This document shows, one piece after another, positions 32,851-40,960 of a DNA stretch of 41,039 nt; the stretch's first letter is position 1, and every line of letters starts with the position of its first letter. Both the position numbers and the translations under genes were made by a program. The notes under the pieces were generated by a model. The model searched no databases and was not told where the DNA came from. It saw nothing but the letters and a program-made list of their open reading frames with translations. The stretch lies in NCBI GenBank assembly GCA_017474515.1, contig JAFVHN010000084.1, positions 1-41,039 on the forward strand. Reading direction: 5' to 3'. This DNA is from Prevotella sp. Its GTDB lineage: Bacteria > Bacteroidota > Bacteroidia > Bacteroidales > Bacteroidaceae.

Positions 32851-33055
32851 TTTATGAAAAATCTTTACAAATTTATATATTTATGTCTCGTTTTGTAATG
32901 TATTGATTATCAGCTTGTTTAAAAATGCTCCCGTTTTGACCGCAAATTTCGGGGAGAGATTTGGCAGTTTGAGGGGAGAAATTTGCCAAATCTCTCCCCG
33001 AAATTTGCGGTCAAACTATTTTTGCAATACTTTTGTTTATGAAAAATCTTTACAA
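32851..33055 (+). repeat. Composite element copy C (AT-rich modules, hairpin, flanking direct repeat)
   Basis: A perfect 20-base direct repeat, TTTATGAAAAATCTTTACAA, stands at 32851-32870 and 33036-33055. Between lie module 2 (TTTTGTAATG at 32891, TTGATTATCAGCTTG) and a hairpin with perfect 32-bp arms (32935-32966 with 32984-33015) and a 17-base loop. The outer arm TTTGACCGCAAATTTCGGGG is shared with 21386; the inner arm (ATTTGGCA) is different but still complementary. Confidence 0.9.
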
Positions 33056-33228
33056 TTTTGGTTCGGTTCTCGTCATTCTTTACCAACATCATTTCAAGAA
33101 CGAGAAACATATTGACAAATCGTTATGTGTTGTTGTTACACATAATCTTGCTTGTTCTCAAGTGTTAAAAAATTGTAAACAATAGATTTTCCTGCCCCTG
33201 TTGTTGGATTTAATTCCCAATTTATGAG

Positions 33229-33236
33229 TACCTTTG
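33229..33236 (+). promoter_or_regulatory. infC promoter (-7 box TACCTTTG)
   Basis: Exact consensus followed by C; 35 bases before ATG 33272. TTGG at 33204-33207 is a possible weak -33 box (21-base spacer). Confidence 0.7.
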
Positions 33237-33271
33237 CAGCCGATTTACGAAAGTTGAACTAAAATCAGTTA

Positions 33272-33979
33272 ATGAAGAACGACAAAAAAGGACCGCAATA
33301 CCGCGTGAACGAGCAAATTCGCGTTCGCGAAGTGCGCATTGTAGGTGAGGGTGACTCTCAGGTCATGCCCACCCGCCAGGCTTTGGATATGGCACGACAG
33401 CAAGGCGTTGACCTTGTTGAAATATCGCCCAATGCCAACCCGCCTGTATGCCGTATCATTGACTACAGCAAGTTCCTCTATCAGCAGAAGAAACGGGCCA
33501 AGGAAATGAAGGCCAAGCAGGTGAAGCAAGAGGTGAAGGAAATACGTTTCGGCCCTCAGACCGACGACCACGACTACAACTTCAAGCTGAAGCATGCCAT
33601 GGAATTCCTTCAGGAAGGCAACAAGGTGCGAGCCTATGTGTTCTTCCGCGGAAGGAGCATTTTGTTCAAGGAACAGGGAGAAGTTCTCCTGTTGCGCTTC
33701 GCCAACGACCTTGAGGAGTATGGCAAGGTAGAGCAGATGCCCAGCCTCGAAGGAAAGAAAATGTTCCTTTACATTTCGCCCAAAAAAGCCGGCGTGGCCA
33801 AGAAGAGCCAGCAGAAGATGGACCGCGAGCGCCGGGAGGCCGAAGCCAAGGAAGCCGCCGAGCAGAAAGCAGAGGTGGAAGCCAAGGAGAGCATTGCCAC
33901 CAACGGACTGTTTGCCAACATGAAGGGTGGCGACGAAATCCTCAGCAAACTGAGGGGAGACACCGAGAAGGAAGATTGA
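33272..33979 (+). CDS. infC: Translation initiation factor IF-3
   Basis: 235 residues. IF3 binds the 30S subunit and checks the start codon and initiator tRNA. The N-domain ([41 protein letters not shown]) and C-domain ([27 protein letters not shown]) are complete. A tail of about 60 residues rich in Lys, Glu and Ala follows (from about 175), absent from the 180-residue E. coli protein. Start is a plain ATG, not the rare AUU of E. coli. It heads infC-rpmI-rplT; thrS, often upstream, is not in the window. Confidence 0.96.
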   Translation: MKNDKKGPQYRVNEQIRVREVRIVGEGDSQVMPTRQALDMARQQGVDLVEISPNANPPVCRIIDYSKFLYQQKKRAKEMKAKQVKQEVKEIRFGPQTDDHDYNFKLKHAMEFLQEGNKVRAYVFFRGRSILFKEQGEVLLLRFANDLEEYGKVEQMPSLEGKKMFLYISPKKAGVAKKSQQKMDRERREAEAKEAAEQKAEVEAKESIATNGLFANMKGGDEILSKLRGDTEKED

Positions 33980-33996
33980 AATCAGGAAAAATACTT

Positions 33997-34026
33997 GTGC
34001 GCAACGCCGGGTATATGCGTTGCCAC
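33997..34026 (+). promoter_or_regulatory. Hairpin in the infC-rpmI spacer
   Basis: GCAACGC (34001-34007) pairs with GCGTTGC (34017-34023), extended by GTG/CAC across a bulge. It lies 38 bases before the L35 start, where L20 feedback sites occur in other phyla; that function is inferred. Confidence 0.4.
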
Positions 34027-34063
34027 GGTACATATACATTATTAATTAATTAAACTCAAAAAA

Positions 34064-34261
34064 ATGCCAAAAGTAAAGACCAACTCCGGTGCCAAGAAGC
34101 GTTTCCGCTTCACCGGAACAGGCAAGGTGAAGCGTCATCACGCTTATCACAGCCACATTCTCACGAAGAAGACCAAGAAGCAGAAGCGCAACTTGGTGCA
34201 TCAAACCATTGTAGACAAAAGCAACATGAAGCAGGTACGCGATTTGCTCTGCCTCCGTTAA
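34064..34261 (+). CDS. rpmI: 50S ribosomal protein L35
   Basis: 65 residues, strongly basic. [20 protein letters not shown] followed by [20 protein letters not shown] is the L35 signature. Second gene of the conserved infC-rpmI-rplT cluster; 28 bases separate it from rplT. Confidence 0.97.
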   Translation: MPKVKTNSGAKKRFRFTGTGKVKRHHAYHSHILTKKTKKQKRNLVHQTIVDKSNMKQVRDLLCLR

Positions 34262-34289
34262 CCATTAACTAACAGAAAGGAAACAAATT

Positions 34290-34634
34290 ATGCCAAGATC
34301 AGTAAATCACGTTGCTTCAAGAGCAAGAAGAAAGAGAATACTTAAACTCACCCGCGGCTACTTCGGAGCCCGCAAGAACGTCTGGACCGTTGCCAAGAAC
34401 ACTTGGGAAAAAGGTCTTACCTACGCTTACCGCGACCGCCGCAACAAGAAGCGCACCTTCCGCTCATTGTGGATTCAGCGCATCAATGCCGCCGCACGCA
34501 TCGAGGGCCTGAGCTACTCACAGCTGATGGGCAAGCTCCACAAGGCCGGCATCGAAATCAACCGCAAGGTGCTCGCCGACCTCGCCGTCAACAACCCCGA
34601 GGCTTTCAAGGCCATCGTTGACAAGGTGAAGTAA
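34290..34634 (+). CDS. rplT: 50S ribosomal protein L20
   Basis: 114 residues. [35 protein letters not shown] and [20 protein letters not shown] are diagnostic of L20, an early 23S rRNA-binding assembly protein that also represses its own operon in E. coli and Bacillus. The length is normal. A strong terminator follows 31 bases after the stop. Confidence 0.97.
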   Translation: MPRSVNHVASRARRKRILKLTRGYFGARKNVWTVAKNTWEKGLTYAYRDRRNKKRTFRSLWIQRINAAARIEGLSYSQLMGKLHKAGIEINRKVLADLAVNNPEAFKAIVDKVK

Positions 34635-34665
34635 ACACACCGACTCTTAGTCAGCCTACAATAAG

Positions 34666-34702
34666 AAAGGGCAGGGAACACTTCGTTCTCCTGCCCTTTT
34701 TC
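34666..34702 (+). terminator. Terminator after rplT
   Basis: AAAGGGCAGG (34666-34675) pairs with CCTGCCCTTT (34690-34699); an inner GAAC/GTTC pair and a TTTTT tail complete it. It stands between convergent rplT and the AraC gene. Confidence 0.85.
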
Positions 34703-34747
34703 ATGTTTATTCCTTTGTCATCCACAAATGAGGAATCGAAATAAGTG

Positions 34748-35632
34748 TCAGGATAAAAGCTGCTTACGGTACTCTTTCGGCGTGATGCCTTTTTTGCGTG
34801 AGAAGAATTTGCTGAACGACGGACTGTCGGCAAAATGAAGCCGCTCGGCTATCTGGTTGATGCTGAGCGATGTGGTACGCAGCAAGTAAGACGCCTCCAT
34901 CAGCAGGTGCTGGTTGATGTAGTCGATGACGGTGCGGCCGGTGACCTGACGGACAACACGCGAGAGATAGACCGTCGAGATGTTGAGGGCGGAGGCGTAG
35001 AAGGCGATGTCGTGATGTTCGGCGAAATGCCGTGGCAAGAGACGGAAGAAACCGATGAAGATTTCCTCGATGCGCTGTGGCACCTGCCGCCGGCTGATAG
35101 CCTTTGCCTGTGCACTCTGAACGTCGAGCAGGAAGACGGCATAGAGCATCTGAAGTATCTTTGCCTTATAGATGTGGTCGGAGTGAAGGTAACCGATAAT
35201 CTCGCGCATTTTTTCCTCCAACCGACGGGCGTCGTTGTGGGGCAATGCGATTTTTGGCTCATGCAGCTGTACGATGGGCGTATAGGCTATGTTGACGAGG
35301 TCGTGGACCGTTGGCGACTCTATCGTGACATGCTCGTCGGCCAGGAGACAAATGCCTCGGTAATTCTCGGATGCCGCCACGATGGTTACTTCCAGTCCGG
35401 GCGAATAGATGTAAAGGTCATTGGGTTGCAGGGTTAGCTCCTGTCCGTTATAGATAATATTGAGCCAGCCTTCGGTGACAAGCGTGAAGGTGTAGGCTGC
35501 CATAAACCCCTGCGTCTTGTTGGCGCGGAAGGTGATGGCGGCGTCGGTCTCGTTGCAATACATCTTGCCGTCCCATTGCTCGAAGGGCAGCCGGCCGTGC
35601 ATCTTTAACCATGCCTCGCTCAAACTATACAT
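34748..35632 (-). CDS. AraC-family transcriptional regulator
   Basis: 294 residues: an N-terminal cupin-like sensor domain (GWLNIIYNGQELTLQPNDLYIYSPG, about 55-80) and a C-terminal double helix-turn-helix (about 190-294, with ISTVYLSRVVRQVTGRTVIDYI and SINQIAERLHFADSPSFSKFF ending KGITPKEYRK). It likely senses a small molecule and activates nearby genes. It is divergent from the GH67-GH115 pair with 245 bases between, and a two-site direct repeat at the GH67 promoter is a plausible target. The -7 box lies only 9 bases before ATG 35632, so the mRNA is nearly leaderless, or translation starts at ATG 35602. Confidence 0.9.
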   Translation of the reverse strand: MYSLSEAWLKMHGRLPFEQWDGKMYCNETDAAITFRANKTQGFMAAYTFTLVTEGWLNIIYNGQELTLQPNDLYIYSPGLEVTIVAASENYRGICLLADEHVTIESPTVHDLVNIAYTPIVQLHEPKIALPHNDARRLEEKMREIIGYLHSDHIYKAKILQMLYAVFLLDVQSAQAKAISRRQVPQRIEEIFIGFFRLLPRHFAEHHDIAFYASALNISTVYLSRVVRQVTGRTVIDYINQHLLMEASYLLRTTSLSINQIAERLHFADSPSFSKFFSRKKGITPKEYRKQLLS

Positions 35633-35640
35633 AACGGGTG

Positions 35641-35648
35641 CAAAGATA
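35641..35648 (-). promoter_or_regulatory. AraC gene promoter (-7 box TATCTTTG)
   Basis: Exact consensus followed by C on the - strand; only 8 bases separate it from ATG 35632. Confidence 0.7.
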
Positions 35649-35762
35649 CGAATAAACGTGCGAAATGCAAAAAGTAAAACCTTTTATCTTTACTATAATT
35701 TGATGGAAAACTGGGATGTTACGATGTTGCGGCATTGGAAACAACCTTTTCTTTTTTTTGTT

Positions 35763-35780
35763 TGATAAAGATTTTTATCA
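35763..35780. promoter_or_regulatory. Inverted repeat TGATAAA-GATT-TTTATCA
   Basis: Perfect 7-bp arms with a 4-base centre, six bases upstream of the direct repeats in the AraC-GH67 intergenic region; possible second operator. Confidence 0.4.
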
Positions 35781-35785
35781 CCATA

Positions 35786-35821
35786 TTGTGTCGTTTCAGA
35801 CAATTTTTGTGTCGTTTCAGA
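35786..35821 (+). promoter_or_regulatory. Probable operator: 15-bp direct repeat at 21-bp spacing
   Basis: TTGTGTCGTTTCAGA stands at 35786-35800 and, without change, at 35807-35821, exactly two helical turns apart and touching the -33 box (35822-35825). This is the geometry of two adjacent activator half-sites, as used by AraC-type proteins. Confidence 0.7.
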
Positions 35822-35853
35822 TTTGGATTGTGTTGAATAATAACCTATCTTTG
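35822..35853 (+). promoter_or_regulatory. GH67-GH115 operon promoter
   Basis: TTTG (-33, 35822-35825), 20 bases, TATCTTTG (-7, 35846-35853), both exact. The leader is about 20 nt to ATG 35878. Confidence 0.85.
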
Positions 35854-35877
35854 CAAAATAGTTGACAAGTATTCAAA

Positions 35878-37857
35878 ATGATGACGATGAAAAGAACAAT
35901 CATCTCAGCACTCGTCCTATTGTTTGCGGGATGGAGTGTTGCTGCTACCGTTGATGAAGACGGCAGCCGTTTGTGGCTGCGCCTCGACACCGTAGAAGTT
36001 GCAACCACGGTAACAGGTGTAAAGTGTATGGCAATGACGGAGTTGCAGACCTATTGGAAGGGCGGCCCCGTGATGCTGAAACGCCAAAAAGGAATGGCCA
36101 AAGAAGGCTATAGCATTAAGAGCCAGGGAGCCAAGACGGTGATAACCGCTTCCAGCGATGCCGGTCTGCTCTATGGGGCCTATCACCTGCTTCGCCTTCA
36201 AGAGACCGGTCAGCCCACCTCTTCGCTCGACATCAGCGAAAAGCCTTTCTACGACCTGCGCATCCTTAACCACTGGGACAATCCCAACGGCACTTGCGAG
36301 CGCGGCTTTGCCGGCAAGAGCATCTTCTTGAATCCCGACCCCCTGCGCATGAAGATGTACGGCCGTGCCAATGCCTCTGTCGGCATCAACGGCACCGTGC
36401 TCAACAATGTGAATGCCAAGCCAGAGGCATTGTCGGCCGAGAGCCTGCAGAAGGCCAAGTCGATTGCCGACCAGCTGCGCCCCTTCGGCCTTCGCGTCTA
36501 TCTTTCCATTAACTTTGCCTCACCCATCAAGTTGGGCGGACTTTCCACCGCCGACCCGCTTAATGCCGAAGTCGTTGGTTGGTGGAAAGACAAGGTCAAT
36601 GAGATTTACCGTTTGATACCCGATTTCGGCGGCTTCCTGGTAAAGGCCAATTCCGAGGGAGAACCCGGTCCCCAGGACTTCGGCCGCTCGCACGCCGACG
36701 GAGCAAACATGCTGGCAGGCGTGCTGAAACCCCACAAGGGCGTGGTGATGTGGCGTGCTTTCGTCTATAACCCCCAGAGCAGCGACCGCGCCAACCAAGC
36801 CTATGAGGAGTTCATGCCGCTCGACGGGCAGTTTGCCGACAACGTCATCATTCAAATCAAGAACGGCCCTGTGGATTTCCAACCCCGCGAACCTTATAGT
36901 CCGCTGTTCACCGCCATGCAGAAGACAGCGATGATGGTGGAGTTCCAGCTAACCCAGGAGTATCTCGGTGCCGCCAACCATTTGGTCTATCTCGCCCCGA
37001 TGTGGCAGGAATTTTTCTCGTTCGTGAAGCCCGACAGGCTGAGGGCGATGGCCGGCGTGGCCAATATCGGCGACGACACCAACTGGTGCGGCCACCATTT
37101 CGCACAATCCAACTGGTATGCCTTCGGGCGCACGGCCTGGGCCCCGTCGCTTTCATCTGAGCAAATCGCTGATGAGTGGCTGCGCCAGACTTTTACGGAT
37201 GAAGAACGCGTGTTAAGTCCTGTCAAGCAGATGATGCTCGACAGCCGTGAGGCCTGCGTCAGCTATATGATGCCGCTGGGCCTCCATCACATCTTTGCCG
37301 GTGGCCATCACTACGGCCCTGAGCCCTGGTACCGGCCGCGCGGCCTGCGAGCCGACTGGACGCCGCCTTACTATCATCGCGCCGACTCCATCGGCCTTGG
37401 CTTCGACCGCACCATGCAAGGTTCGGCAAACGTAAGGCAATATCCCGATGAGCTCTGCCGTCTTTACAACGACATCAACACCTGTCCTGAGAACCTGCTG
37501 ACGTGGTTCCACCATGTGCCGTGGGACCATCGCATGAAAAGTGGAAGAACCTTCTGGGACGAGCTGTGCCACAAATACGACGACGGTGTGCGCCAGGCGC
37601 GACATTTCCTCGTCACCTGGGATGCCGTACAGCCATTTGTTGACAGCCAACGCTTTGCAGAGGTACAACGCAAACTGCGCATCCAGGCCCGTGATGCAGA
37701 ATGGTGGCGCGACGCCTGCCTGCTCTATTTCCAGACGTTCTCCCATCGCCCCATTCCACAGGACATGGAACATCCCGTACACAATCTCGATGAGATGATG
37801 AAATTCCGCATTCCCATCAGCATGTACGAGAACCCCGAGAGCGGTTATAACAAGTAA
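35878..37857 (+). CDS. aguA: Xylan alpha-1,2-glucuronidase, glycoside hydrolase family 67
   Basis: 659 residues with a signal peptide (1 to about 23, cleavage after SVAA). GH67 enzymes remove (4-O-methyl)glucuronic acid from the non-reducing end of xylo-oligosaccharides. Catalytic residues by comparison with the Geobacillus enzyme: acid Glu260 or Glu262 in KANSEGEPGPQDFGRSHADG, and the base pair Asp333 (NGPVDFQ) and Glu361 (QLTQEYLG), whose 28-residue spacing matches. WDNPNGTCERGFAGKSIF and APMWQEF are further family motifs. First gene of a two-gene unit with GH115. Confidence 0.95.
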   Translation: MMTMKRTIISALVLLFAGWSVAATVDEDGSRLWLRLDTVEVATTVTGVKCMAMTELQTYWKGGPVMLKRQKGMAKEGYSIKSQGAKTVITASSDAGLLYGAYHLLRLQETGQPTSSLDISEKPFYDLRILNHWDNPNGTCERGFAGKSIFLNPDPLRMKMYGRANASVGINGTVLNNVNAKPEALSAESLQKAKSIADQLRPFGLRVYLSINFASPIKLGGLSTADPLNAEVVGWWKDKVNEIYRLIPDFGGFLVKANSEGEPGPQDFGRSHADGANMLAGVLKPHKGVVMWRAFVYNPQSSDRANQAYEEFMPLDGQFADNVIIQIKNGPVDFQPREPYSPLFTAMQKTAMMVEFQLTQEYLGAANHLVYLAPMWQEFFSFVKPDRLRAMAGVANIGDDTNWCGHHFAQSNWYAFGRTAWAPSLSSEQIADEWLRQTFTDEERVLSPVKQMMLDSREACVSYMMPLGLHHIFAGGHHYGPEPWYRPRGLRADWTPPYYHRADSIGLGFDRTMQGSANVRQYPDELCRLYNDINTCPENLLTWFHHVPWDHRMKSGRTFWDELCHKYDDGVRQARHFLVTWDAVQPFVDSQRFAEVQRKLRIQARDAEWWRDACLLYFQTFSHRPIPQDMEHPVHNLDEMMKFRIPISMYENPESGYNK

Positions 37858-37869
37858 AGCTCAAAACCT

Positions 37870-40716
37870 TTGAATACGTTGAACCACATCAGAGTCATCC
37901 TGTTCCTGCTGTGCTGCGCCTTTGCCGTGCAAGTGTTTGGAGACAACCAGTTTCCAATGGTTAAGGACGTTGCCGGTGACGGCTGGTTCCCCCTTGTGTC
38001 AGCCCGGAAAGCCACAGCTATCTACACCGACGAGAATGACTACAGGGTTGTAGGCATAGCCGCTGACATGCTGGCCGACGATGTGGAAAGGGTTACAGGA
38101 CTGCGCCCTGAGCGTAGGGATATTTTACATCAGAAACACCTTCCAAAAGATGCCGCCATAGTGGCTGGCACCCTGGGACACAGCACGCTGGCCAAATGGA
38201 TTGTGGACAGACAAAAGATTGACGTGACGGCCATTAGTGGGAAATGGGAATCGTTTCTTGTCGTGACCACCACACACCCGAAGTATCACACCCCTCTGCT
38301 GCTCATCGTCGGCAGCGACAGGCGGGGTACTGCCTACGGCTTGACCACGCTCTCTGAGGCCATCGGCGTGTCGCCCTGGTATTGGTGGGCCGACGTCACG
38401 CCCAGACATCATGCGGCACTCTATCTGGAGCCCGGCTCCTTCCGGCAGGGAGAACCCTCGGTGCAATATCGCGGCATCTTCATCAACGATGAGCGATTCG
38501 GAGGATGGGCACGCTGGGCAGAGCAGACTTTTGACAAGGAAACCGGTAAGGTGGGTCCCAAGACCTATCAGAAAGTGTTCGAGCTGCTGCTCCGCCTAAA
38601 AGCCAACTACCTGTGGCCAGCCATGCACCCAGGCACCCAGGCTTTCAATGCCGACCCCCAAAACGCCCGTCTGGCCGATGATTATGCCATCGTGATGGGT
38701 TCGTCGCATTGTGAACAGATGCTGCGCAATAATGAAGGAGAGTGGAAAGCTGTGGGCACTTACGGCGACTTCAACTATATCACCAACCGAAAGACCATGC
38801 AGCAGTACTGGGAAGAACGTGTGCGCACCAACGGCAAATACGAAAACACCTACACCCTCGGACTGCGCGGCATTCACGACTACCCCATGGAAGGTGCCAA
38901 CAGCACTGCTGAGCGCGTGGCTCTCATGCAGAAGGCCATCGATGACCAGCGTGACATGCTGAAAAGAAACATCTCCAAGCCCATTGAGGAGATACCGCAG
39001 GTGCTCTGCACCTACGAGGAGGTGCTCGACGCCTACCACAACGGCCTTCAGGTGCCCGACGATGTAACCCTGTTATGGAGCGACGACAAGCACGGCTATT
39101 GCCGAAATCTGTCCAATCCTTCAGAACAGCAACGGAAAGGCGGGGCGGGCATTTATTATCACTTGTCGTATCACGGCGACCCCGCCAGCTGGATTTGGCT
39201 CAGCCCCCTGTCGCCATCATTCCTTGCCACGGAGTTGCATAAAGCCTACACTTTCGGCGCTCGCAAGATTTGGGTTTTCAACGTCGGCGACATCAAACCA
39301 GCTGAAAAGGAAATCTCTTTTGTCATGGACATGGCATGGGACATCAACCGCTGGAAACCGGAAGATGCGCATAATTATATAAGGTGTTGGGCGGAAAAGA
39401 CATTCGGCGTTGAAGCAATGCAAGAAATTGCCGACCTGATGGCTGGTTATTACCAGTTGCAGGCAGGGGGAAAGGATGCACATGTATGGTTTGTCAACTA
39501 TTCTGAAGAGCAGATAGAACTGCGCATTGCACGATGGCGTGCGCTGGCCGCCCATGCCTCAGACCTGGCACAACGCATCCCGGAACCGCTGAAGGAAGCC
39601 TTTTTTGAACTTGTCGGCTATCCTGTGTGTGGAGCTGCCATGATAAATGAATATCAGTTGCTTGCGCGTCGCAGTATGTCGCGCGCCACGCAATGCGACA
39701 GCATCGGAGCCATGGCCGATGCCGACAAGGTGGGGCAGATGTTCATCCGGCTGAACGAGTTAACCAGGCACTATAACGAGGAAATCGGCCATGGCAAATG
39801 GGCGCATTTCTTCAGCTGGCAGCCCTATCATTGGTACCGTTCAGAGAAGATTGAACAGCCGGTGGCCACACCCGAACTGATTTCAAAGGCCATCCACGGT
39901 CCCCAACCCCGTTTCCTGAGTGTCAGCGATGCCTTGTCGTGCGAAGGAGTTTTGATAAACAGCGACAAGGATGGCGAAATTCCCATCTGGGCAGAAGCCC
40001 TCACCCCCGTGCGCAATTTCTCCAAGAAGCCCGAAGACAATGTGTTCTGCCACATTGCCCTTCGCCACGGCGCGGTCACCACCCTGCAGTTCGACGCTTC
40101 GGCCACGCCTGTCAACAACATCTGGCATGCGCCCTACATAGGGCCGATGTGGAGCTGTGTGGGAGTGCTCAGCCTGAAGAAGGGCGAAAACCGCCTCCAT
40201 ATTTCCGACTTGAAGAGCGATGCCCGCATCGACCGCCTTTTTATCGGCACCAGCCCACCGTTCCCCCATGAGCCGCGTCTCCGAATACAAGCCTCCGACT
40301 GTCGGTATCGGCATGAAAGCATCAAGCGCATTCCGCAGTTAGGATATACCGACGGCCTGATGGTGCTGCCGTTTGACACGCCCTCTTATCAGCTGGTCAA
40401 ATCGGCTCCTTTCGTTGAATATGAAATAGACTTGGAGCCAACAGATGCCGCCATTGAGATACGCACCCTGCCGACCCTGCACGTTTATGACGGGCGTGAT
40501 GCCCGATATGCCGTCCAGCTGGGCGACGCGGAGCCCGTGGAATTTTCTATTCATGCCAACGATTTCACCGCCCAATGGCGATGGAACGTGTTGCGCGGCT
40601 ATGCCTCACGCAGCATCCCAGTGGCTGCGTTTGGACGACAGCGTCTGCGAATCTATCTGCTTGACCCCGGCATCGTGATACAGGAATTGCTGGTGAATAA
40701 AGTTAATAACTTTTAA
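37870..40716 (+). CDS. Xylan alpha-glucuronidase, glycoside hydrolase family 115
   Basis: 948 residues. GH115 enzymes remove (methyl)glucuronic acid from internal xylose units of polymeric xylan, complementing GH67. Family motifs: GSDRRGTAYGLTTLSEAIGV, SPWYWWADV, YRGIFINDERFGGWARWAEQ, LRLKANYLWPAMHPGTQAFN, TYTLGLRGIHDYPMEGA, LLWSDDKHGYCRNL and KIWVFNVGDIKPAEKEISFV. The C-terminal third includes beta domains typical of the family. No ATG is near; TTG 37870 gives a good signal peptide (LFLLCCAFAVQVFG). Twelve bases separate it from GH67. Confidence 0.93.
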   Translation: MNTLNHIRVILFLLCCAFAVQVFGDNQFPMVKDVAGDGWFPLVSARKATAIYTDENDYRVVGIAADMLADDVERVTGLRPERRDILHQKHLPKDAAIVAGTLGHSTLAKWIVDRQKIDVTAISGKWESFLVVTTTHPKYHTPLLLIVGSDRRGTAYGLTTLSEAIGVSPWYWWADVTPRHHAALYLEPGSFRQGEPSVQYRGIFINDERFGGWARWAEQTFDKETGKVGPKTYQKVFELLLRLKANYLWPAMHPGTQAFNADPQNARLADDYAIVMGSSHCEQMLRNNEGEWKAVGTYGDFNYITNRKTMQQYWEERVRTNGKYENTYTLGLRGIHDYPMEGANSTAERVALMQKAIDDQRDMLKRNISKPIEEIPQVLCTYEEVLDAYHNGLQVPDDVTLLWSDDKHGYCRNLSNPSEQQRKGGAGIYYHLSYHGDPASWIWLSPLSPSFLATELHKAYTFGARKIWVFNVGDIKPAEKEISFVMDMAWDINRWKPEDAHNYIRCWAEKTFGVEAMQEIADLMAGYYQLQAGGKDAHVWFVNYSEEQIELRIARWRALAAHASDLAQRIPEPLKEAFFELVGYPVCGAAMINEYQLLARRSMSRATQCDSIGAMADADKVGQMFIRLNELTRHYNEEIGHGKWAHFFSWQPYHWYRSEKIEQPVATPELISKAIHGPQPRFLSVSDALSCEGVLINSDKDGEIPIWAEALTPVRNFSKKPEDNVFCHIALRHGAVTTLQFDASATPVNNIWHAPYIGPMWSCVGVLSLKKGENRLHISDLKSDARIDRLFIGTSPPFPHEPRLRIQASDCRYRHESIKRIPQLGYTDGLMVLPFDTPSYQLVKSAPFVEYEIDLEPTDAAIEIRTLPTLHVYDGRDARYAVQLGDAEPVEFSIHANDFTAQWRWNVLRGYASRSIPVAAFGRQRLRIYLLDPGIVIQELLVNKVNNF

Positions 40717-40729
40717 GTGAAAAGTGAAG

Positions 40730-40955
40730 AGTGAAGAATTTTTAAGTGAAGAGTGAAGAGTGAAGAATGGGGAGCCCCCCTCTAATCCCCCCAAAGGGGG
40801 GAGGGCGTACGGGCTCAAGGCTCCCCTCCTTACGGGAGGGGCCGGGGGTGGGCTAAGAGTTGAAAATTGGCTGCCGCAGTAAATCATAATTCACAACTAA
40901 GAACTCATAACTAAAATGACATTGTCATTTATCATTTATCATTTAACAAAACGCA
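40730..40955. repeat. AT-rich and C/G-rich dispersed repeats before the last gene
   Basis: GTGAAGAGTGAAGAATTTTT-type repeats (40715-40768), then a full C/G-rich double hairpin (40771-40856: GCCCCCCTCTAATCCCCCC-AAA-GGGGGG, then CCCCTCC-TTAC-GGGAGGGG, ending GGGTGGGCT), then TGCCGCAGTAAATCATAATT, AACTCATAACTAAAATGACA and TTGTCATTTATCATTTATCA (to 40955). All families found elsewhere in the window meet here. Confidence 0.8.
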
Positions 40956-40960
40956 TTATT

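Noticed and set aside
32851-33055. Insertion sequence with target-site duplication
   Set aside because: The 20-bp direct repeats are longer than usual duplications, no transposase is present, and one of them belongs to the AT-rich module found elsewhere; kept as a composite repeat only.
32903-33115. Small frames on both strands with LTANFGERFG
   Set aside because: Both arise from the arms of the hairpin at 32935-33015, which read alike on each strand.
40606-40887. Small - strand frame coding PPAPPVRRGALSP
   Set aside because: It is the translation of the C/G-rich repeat; the same peptide-like string appears at 23354-23662 from another copy, so it is not a gene.
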